A stretch of 64,000 nucleotides of DNA, from positions 62,001-126,000 of the forward strand of contig JASANC010005440.1 in NCBI GenBank assembly GCA_030248135.1. The letters are read 5' to 3'. Each line of letters opens with the position of its first letter. The first letter of the stretch is position 1. Under the pieces are notes generated by a model. It saw only the letters and a list, made by a program, of their open reading frames with translations, made no database searches and was not told the origin of the DNA. This DNA comes from Theristus sp. LFF4_11. Its lineage: Eukaryota > Nematoda > Chromadorea > Monhysterida > Xyalidae. Made by a program: the position numbers and the translations under genes. Shown piece by piece: positions 58,501 through 64,000 of the stretch.

Positions 58501-59347
58501 ATTGGGCGGCGTCGCATTCGGCAGCTGTCTGTACACGCCGTCCTTAATCACTTGCTTGTACAGAGCGTTCCACGGTACGAGCACGTCATTCCGACGGACG
58601 TCCAGTTTCAGACGTTCGAATTTGTTGCGAATCACAAAGAACGCCTCCGAGAAGTGGACGGACTGCACGATTTGCAATGTTGTTGATGTTTTTTTCATTG
58701 TCATATAAAGTAGAAACGTGACTGGGCTGTTCATGAAAAAAAGCGGATGCAACAAAAATATTACGAACAGAACACTTTTTCCTTATTAAAAACCTGGCGA
58801 TCGTCGGCTACTGAGATTCGAACAGTTTTTGGATGGTTTTTACGGCCTTACGCTTTGATTTAGTGATTTTCAACGTGTTTTGCACTCTCTAGTTGTGAGA
58901 TGTTGTCACATATTCAATTTGAAAAACACTCTTGAATTTTAAGTTATGCAATTTTAAGGCGTTACCCTACAAATGAATCACCCACCCCCCCCAACAAAAA
59001 AAGAGTAAAGAACCGAAACTCGAAATTCCACAAAAAACACCGGTTTTCGGATCGCGATTCAAAGATCATCAAATGAAAACTGATTCCATTCCATTGCAAC
59101 AAAGAACAAAATCGTCAAAAAAATCCCCACGAAAAAACCCACAAACCTCGTTCGGGAACGCATAATCGACCGTGTCGATGCCGGTGCGTACCCGGTCGCG
59201 CACTTGGAACGGGTACACGACGTCGTAATCAACATTCTCGAGTCCCGCAATCATTTCACCGTTCCACGGATGCGCGTCAACGAGTTGCTCAACTGCAAAC
59301 AGTGGCATTAGAACGTTGTTGTTGTTCAGCAGCACGTCGAACAGCAT
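46540..59347 (-). CDS. Membrane ADAM with inactive protease motif (UNC-71/ADAM22-23-like)
   Basis: Exons: 59347-59147, 58662-58427, 57926-57740, 57361-57296, 57215-57162, 56683-56514, 55986-55905, 55586-55447, 55072-54892, 54488-54137, 53918-53630, 53298-53142, 52070-51929, 51477-51375, 50772-50644, 50193-50072, 49622-49302, 48529-48204, 47901-47673, 47294-46540 (4242 nt, 1413 aa). Prodomain (CDGLRGVIFTSNTTYVVLPL) ends in basic FKRRR (about 204-208). In the metalloprotease domain HNLGHIAGMRHD (348-359) keeps the three His, but Asn349 replaces the catalytic Glu. Disintegrin domain from CGNRVVDEGEQCDCG (422 on) with RMAVGACDVPEYCDG. Cys-rich region with VWGPDSASAPQQCF. EGF-like HCSGHGVCTTTNRCYCDYGYDGEDC ends near 724. 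Transmembrane helix about 764-786; then a tail of about 627 aa rich in Ser, Pro, Gln and His. It probably works in cell adhesion or guidance rather than proteolysis. The signal peptide is unclear and exon 1 may be incomplete. Confidence 0.85.
47447..47560. repeat. Family C repeat fragment in ADAM last intron
   Basis: AACGTGACTCTGTGGCATTT, GCGACTCGGGTCATT and CAATTTTGAATTGTCGCGTC match landmarks of the 19458 and 35025 copies; the ends are eroded. Confidence 0.4.
48806..49151 (-). mobile_element. tRNA-derived SINE with 12-bp target duplication
   Basis: Minus strand: the tRNA-like head begins at 49151 (GAGTGGCTGAGTGGATAGC), with an anticodon arm CTTCC-ATTCCAA-TCGGAAG (TCC in the loop, glycine-like) and B box GGGTTCGAATCC. 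A body of about 240 bp and a (CAA)n tail ending at 48806 follow. The perfect 12-bp repeat AGCCAACTGGCT at 48794-48805 and 49152-49163 marks the insertion. It lies in the ADAM intron between 49302 and 48529, in the same orientation as the gene. Confidence 0.85.
49875..49948. repeat. Hairpin MITE family A, in ADAM intron 16
   Basis: GGCATTTATTAAGCAG on the left, GCTGCTTCATGAATGCC on the right, CACCGCGTAGCTATGCGTCAC in the centre. It is followed by an AATC tetranucleotide run (49955-49985). Confidence 0.65.
50291..50441. repeat. Foldback MITE family B, in ADAM intron 15
   Basis: GTAGAACTTCAAATTATAGG with GAGCTGACTGGCTGG on the left; AGCCGATTGCCCAGAATAAT and CAGTTCGACTG followed by TA on the right. 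Confidence 0.6.
50895..51050. repeat. Foldback MITE family B, in ADAM intron 14
   Basis: TA followed by CAGTCTCACTCGATAACATA, then CAACTAGTTGATTGGTTGGT on the left; GAACAGCTAGTTAAATATGT on the right. The right end is eroded. Confidence 0.6.
51607..51675. repeat. Family D hairpin in ADAM intron 13
   Basis: CAAACACACCGGCACACGTG on the left and CACGTGCCAGTGCGTTTGTC on the right form a stem around a GTGTGTACAC centre. Confidence 0.6.
52339..52422. repeat. Isolated hairpin with AATAAAAGCTT arms
   Basis: AATAAAAGCTTGCGAAGCCT and, inverted, AGGCTTCGCAAAAGCTTTTATT flank a loop of about 40 bp. It is in ADAM intron 12 and has no second copy in the window. Confidence 0.55.
56085..56885. repeat. Cluster of three family A hairpin MITEs in ADAM introns 5 and 6
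   Basis: Copies at 56085-56189 (with an internal 20-bp duplication of ATGAAGCAGTATTTAG), 56283-56361 and 56802-56885. Each starts near GGCATTC.TGAA.CAG and ends near CTTCATGAATGCCCC. Two sit in one intron and the third in the next, either side of the exon at 56514-56683. Confidence 0.7.
56938..57020. repeat. Family D hairpin in ADAM intron 5
   Basis: ACAAACACACTGGCACACAC and GTGTGTGTGCATGTTTGTCA arms around a GC-rich centre, adjoining the family A copy at 56802-56885. Confidence 0.55.
57535..57605. repeat. Degenerate family A hairpin in ADAM intron 3
   Basis: GGGCATCCAAGAAGCAGTAG on the left and ACTTAATCAATGCCG on the right, with CGCGTAGCTATGCGTCAC in the centre. Confidence 0.5.
58176..58269. 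repeat. Family A hairpin in ADAM intron 2
   Basis: GGCATTCATGAATCAG on the left, ACTGCTTCATGAATGCCG on the right, with an extended loop around TATCTTTTAATTTAGCACAG. Confidence 0.65.
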
Positions 59348-62300
59348 TTTTTGTTGTTTTTTATAACGATTTATTTATTTGTCGTTTCTGACAATTGCGG
59401 TCACACGGTAGCTCCAACTTTTTTCATCGGGAATAGTTCCGATTGATCAAGTGATATAATGTTTTAGAGTGACAAGTTACAGGCACAATCAACTCTGGAC
59501 TCAGACAATCAACCAGTCAGAACGAACGGACAATCCGCTTCAATAGAAGTTCAATCCAACCGATGCAATCAATCAATCAATAAATCAAACAATCCATAAT
59601 CGCCAATTCCAGGCAGAACATCGAAGAGCGCTTCAACATCAACCACTTTCTTCGTTCATCAAACGACCAAGCAATAGCGATCGTCTCCAAGATTCGCAGC
59701 CGCCACAACCGCAACACTAAAACCGTCGAGAAACACGACAGTCAACTCGAATAATAAGCCAGATACGGCATTTCCGACGAATGCACGCTTCAGAAATGGT
59801 ATCGAAATTTCGCACATGTTTATTCGGGGTACTTATTGAGCACGCCAATTTCGCGGCACCGCCAAGTTTGCCAAGTCTTTCAACCAAAAAAAAACGGCAA
59901 ACACCGCTCGCCCACTTTGGCATTGAATTTCTGTTTATTCTTGCAAACACGCCAATTTTGATTACTATTGAAGTGAATTGTGGTTATTTCAGTTGTTCGA
60001 TACCTGTAGGTAACTTTTCACCGTTTGTAGTAAGAGAGTACTCTACTACTGATACGGAATAACAACCAAGATAAACATCCGCGAAAATTGCAACAACAAC
60101 GCGAACATGCGACGCACACCTACTCAGATTTCGTCGCTTCTCAAATTTTAATCTATCACGAAAACAACATGACCATGCCACTAAAAGCTTCGTTCGATTC
60201 AATGTTACAGTTCAAAAGGAGCGAACAACAACAGCAGCACATGCGAGAAGCCCTCGCAAAATTTCGAAAGCTATTTCAAAATTCATCCTTACACCTCTCA
60301 AGACGCGTCTGTTGTTGATCCTATAAAACGGGACGCCTAATTTTCGGCGTAAAATCACTTTCCACTCGGTTAAATCGTGTTGCGTGTATTCTGTTGCAAG
60401 CAGCGAATTTAATGATAACGTGCGTGTACTTTCAGTTTTCTTCAAGGCCAAGCACAGATTCCGCCAAACCATCTGAAAACAGGCGACAGGAACCCCATTT
60501 CCGTGCCCAGTTTGTATCAGTGTGCTTGGCTGGGCGTGTCTTAAAACGTTGTGTAAGATCTTTGATTTTCCGATTCACTTCCCGTTTAGGGGCGGAATTT
60601 TTAGCTTGTACTCTTTCGATATTTACGGAAGAGAACGTTGAATGTATTTCAGCGTGACTCAATTTAAGGGGATGGTGTGTGCGTTTTTTTTTCTTTCAAG
60701 TCTTTTTAACAAAAAAATTGATTATCTTCAACGGTCTACTTTGAAACTTCATCAAATTTTCATTCCCCGACAAAAAACTCATCATAATTCAGTGACTCAA
60801 CCTAATCTATCCAGTCACAGCAGCCACAAACTCCCATTTCCCATTACCTTCCTCCTGTCCTACCACCAACCAGCCAGCAAACAACACCACACACACGCCT
60901 GTCAATTTTAATTTCACATAAGCATCATTACAAAAACCCACTGAATCGAACTGAACAGCAAGCAACTGTCACGGTTTGTTTGTTTGTTTTATTCGACATC
61001 TTCACAATTCGAAATGCACTATTGATCCTGTCATCGTAGTTAAAAGCAAACCAGAAACGAAGCCCAAAATCGACAGGGACAGACGCCAAAAATGAGACAA
61101 AACAAATAATGGAGACAAATAAATAGAAAAAAACCAGCAAAAAGCCACCGGATTTCCCGTTCCCGTTCCGTGTCTGAGGCTGACATGCTGAATTTTTCGT
61201 TTAAAGTGCCAACTAAATACAGAGATTTGCTCATTTGATAAGAGCCTTCCGAAAGTCAATGTCGAGTGAACTGACGCGCTTTTTGGAACACACATGCCAT
61301 GAGACCCATTCCAAAGCGGCTCCATCTTAAAGATACGGTTCACTTTTACTGTTTTGCGTTCGGTTTCTCAAGAACTAACGCTTTAAACGGACGACCATAC
61401 ATACATGCAAGTATTAAAGGACCCCCTCGCTCTCGTTTCAAGCTGCCATTCAAATATCATTACAAAGCAGTAGTACAGTCCACGATTCAAAGTATTTCCA
61501 ATTTCCAAAGTATCACGGACCCCGCGTGAAGATCTCGTTTTAACGCGTTCTCAAATTTTTCCAGTTTTCTCTAGTCCGTTAATCCCAAAAGACATGAGTG
61601 TTAGCTTGCGACGTCGTTGGTTGGTTACGGAGTTCTTACTTACTTCCCTTATTCTTACTTCACATCACGAAGACGAAAAGTGCCATGTTGCTAATACGAA
61701 ACGTCCAAAAACGATCTTTAGCCCGTCTCAATGTCAATATCAACCATACATACATTGTATAGAAACCGGCTGCAAAACGGACTAATGTTCGTACGTCTAT
61801 GGTTAAGATGTCAGCGATATGCGCACTTAGTTGTGTGGCTGCTTTCTGCCCCACACATCCACTTGCGCCAAGTGGATCATTAAACACGAGACTAAGTTAT
61901 TTTCGTCTTGTATTCATCGAACAGATCAAAACTCTTCAGAAGACGGATTGAAAAGTAAAAGTGTGATGACATAGACCATCCCATTCGCCCCCACAATATG
62001 AAAAAAACCTCAACACTGAACAAACGTGAACGAAAATCGTAAACGAGCATCAATCAATAAATAAATAATCCACCGCCTTCATGCCAATGCCAAATCGGGG
62101 TGTAGAGAAAGAGAGTAAATTCGACATCATCATCATCAAAAATAAACACCGCCGCACGCGCACGTTGTCCGTCTGGTCCTGGCTGTGTGGTTTCCTTTTT
62201 CGACCAGTTTTCAATGCAAACACAACTGAACTGGACAAACGCAGACACTCTTTGCCTTCATTGCACTCCACACTCGATTACACCATGGAAAACACGCCCG

Positions 62301-62379
62301 AAAACATACACAATTCTTCAAAATTAAAAAACAACCGAATTATTGATCAATATATCATCATCGCATCTAACTAGCCAAT
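59348..62379. other. Region upstream of the ADAM gene
   Basis: No gene is supported on either strand. It presumably holds the ADAM 5' UTR and promoter. A minus-strand frame at 61140-60928 begins with a hydrophobic, signal-peptide-like stretch (MLVFFYLFVSIICFVSFLAS). It could be a missing first exon of the ADAM, but I see no phase-matched donor that I trust. Confidence 0.4.
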
Positions 62380-64000
62380 TGACCCGTGCCTACGGCACGG
62401 TTAGCTGATAAATACAATTGTTATTTTTGAGTGGATTTTGGTTTTTTGAACCGTGCCCGCCCACGACCCGGATTAAAATGTATTGCATTTTGATTTTGAG
62501 CTGCTTTAGTCGTTCCGGTTTAAATTATAAAGACAGTCTTCTGATTAAAAACACAATTTTACTGCTTTCCTTTTAAAATTCTCATTTAAATCTAGCTTTT
62601 TTAATTGCCAATGGTCAATTGCCGTTCCTGTTAAAAATATGAAAATCTATTTTAACGTTAATTGAATTGAAACGACAAAAAAACGTTTTCTAAAAATCGT
62701 TTTTGAATGTAATTTGTGATTGTAATTTTGAATTTTTGTTTTTGAAATTGACACATTTTATTAAACTAAACACCCGCGTTTTGAAAACAAATTTGAAATG
62801 CGAAGTTTATAATTTTGCTGTTAGGTTTTTTACCCATTCACCCTGCCCTGAGCCAATTTTTTTGAGTGACACGTATTGAAAAATGTCAAATTAAAAAAAG
62901 CTTTTTTCCCAAATTACCCGCTTTGGAAGCCATCTTTCATTCTAATCAGATTTTTAGTCACTCACCCACTTTATTAACAAACCCCGTTTCATATACCCTA
63001 ATATCTAAGCCAAGCCTTCGATGTCGTTTTGCATCCCGATTTTTAAAAACAATTGCAACCCGCTTTCGGTTATCAACTTGTGAACAGCAACAATTGCCAT
63101 TAATTGTCAACTGTGAAAGCCATAACAAACCCCGATTAAAAAAAAAGTTCTCAGGCAAAAACTTTTCAACCAAATGATAATGAAAGATATTGTCTTGAAA
63201 GCAAAGTGCAGTGTGCACATGCAATGCCAAATTCGATGTCGTTTTGCATCCCGATTTTTAAAAACAATTGCAACCCGCTTTCGATTATCAACTTGTGAAC
63301 AGCAACAATTGCCATTAATTGTCAATCACATGTTAAGGCGCTGTCGCGAATAACCAAAGGGAATCATGATGACTTCGCAGTGAAAAGTGACGTTTTTTGA
63401 GAAAATAATTGGCATTGATAACAGGTTATAAAATTGAGCTGTAGTTTTTTAAATAGCAAAAATGAGCGCCAATTCAAATTTCAAAAAAATGCCACACACA
63501 GACACGACTATTATCTTAGTATTATGTTCACCCGTTCACCCTGACCGTCAAGCCTTTTTGTAAGTTAAGTAAGATTGAATAAAAAATATAAAAATTAACG
63601 TTTTATTCAATTACCCGTTTTAAAAAGCTAATGCTTCTTTTACCCGGTTAGCCTAACATAAGCCAAGCCTTTTTTGTAAAGTGAAAATGAATAGAAGAAA
63701 CAAAAACAGTGACGTTTTTAATTTCGTTTTGCAGTCATTGCTTCTTTTTACCCGTTTACGCTAACATAAGCCAAGCATCTTTTGTAATGTGAAAATGCGA
63801 AGTTTATGATTTTGCAATTTTTACCCGTTCACCGTAACCTAAGTCAAGCCTTTTTGTAAATGAAGTAAAATTGAATAAAAAATATAAAAATTAACGGTTT
63901 TTCAATTACCCGTTTTAATAAGATAATGCTTCTTTTACCCGTTCACCCTAACCTAAGTCAAGTCTTTTTGCAAATGAAGTAAAATTGAATAAAAAATATA
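62380..64000. repeat. AT-rich direct-repeat region at the right window edge
   Basis: Recurring blocks are TTTTACCCGTTCACC.TAACCTAAG with TCAAGCCTTTTTGTAAATGA (about 63522, 63640, 63746, 63817, 63935; weaker near 62828) and GAATAAAAAATATAAAAATT (about 63576, 63873, 63981). A separate direct repeat of about 97 bp, starting TTCGATGTCGTTTTGCATCC, is at 63017-63113 and 63230-63326. The array runs off the window. No coding sequence. Confidence 0.75.

Noticed and set aside
60928..61140. Signal-peptide-like minus-strand frame as ADAM exon 1
   Set aside because: Hydrophobic start is suggestive, but no phase-matched donor to 59292 or 59347 could be defended, so it was not joined to the model.

Overview
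The window is nuclear DNA of a multicellular animal. Split genes with canonical GT/AG introns (mostly 100-600 bp), AATAAA signals, GC-rich exons in AT-rich flanks, many small hairpin transposons and tRNA-derived SINEs all say so. I lean to an invertebrate, possibly a nematode or other ecdysozoan: the matrix metalloproteinase lacks a hemopexin domain and has a tail with a CLFVWLM segment, and the ADAM is a protease-dead, EGF-bearing type like UNC-71. This placement is inference, of low to moderate confidence.

Layout. (1) 493-653, minus: first coding exon of an SRSF1-type splicing factor, whose remainder lies left of the window. (2) 654-7341: head-to-head interval between SRSF1 and ANKMY2, about 90% filled by nested hAT-like elements whose 8-bp target duplications can be read directly. 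Removing them leaves about 670 bp of native sequence. (3) 7342-16448, plus: ANKMY2 (ankyrin repeats plus MYND finger), 11 exons. Its last intron (5 kb) holds a 170-bp triplicate, a 15-copy satellite of about 149 bp, and a 145-bp inverted repeat enclosing a SINE. (4) 17275-25515, plus: PRMT7 arginine methyltransferase, 15 exons, with partial duplicates of exon 8 in intron 8. (5) 26316-27090 and 28705-30450, plus: two multi-exon genes I do not recognise. (6) 31886-38775, minus: secreted, furin-activated matrix metalloproteinase, 8 exons. (7) 38776-46539: mostly noncoding, with a 12-bp minisatellite and a MITE. (8) 46540-59347, minus: a membrane ADAM of 20 exons with HNLGH in place of HExGH and a cytoplasmic tail of about 630 residues. 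(9) 59348-64000: no gene recognised; AT-rich direct repeats at the right edge.

The genes do not form one pathway. ANKMY2 and PRMT7 are intracellular housekeeping or regulatory proteins. The MMP and the ADAM are adjacent, same-strand extracellular or membrane matrix/adhesion genes. Exon borders were set by reading frame, splice phase and remembered family alignments. Every junction listed is phase-consistent, but none has been checked against transcripts.
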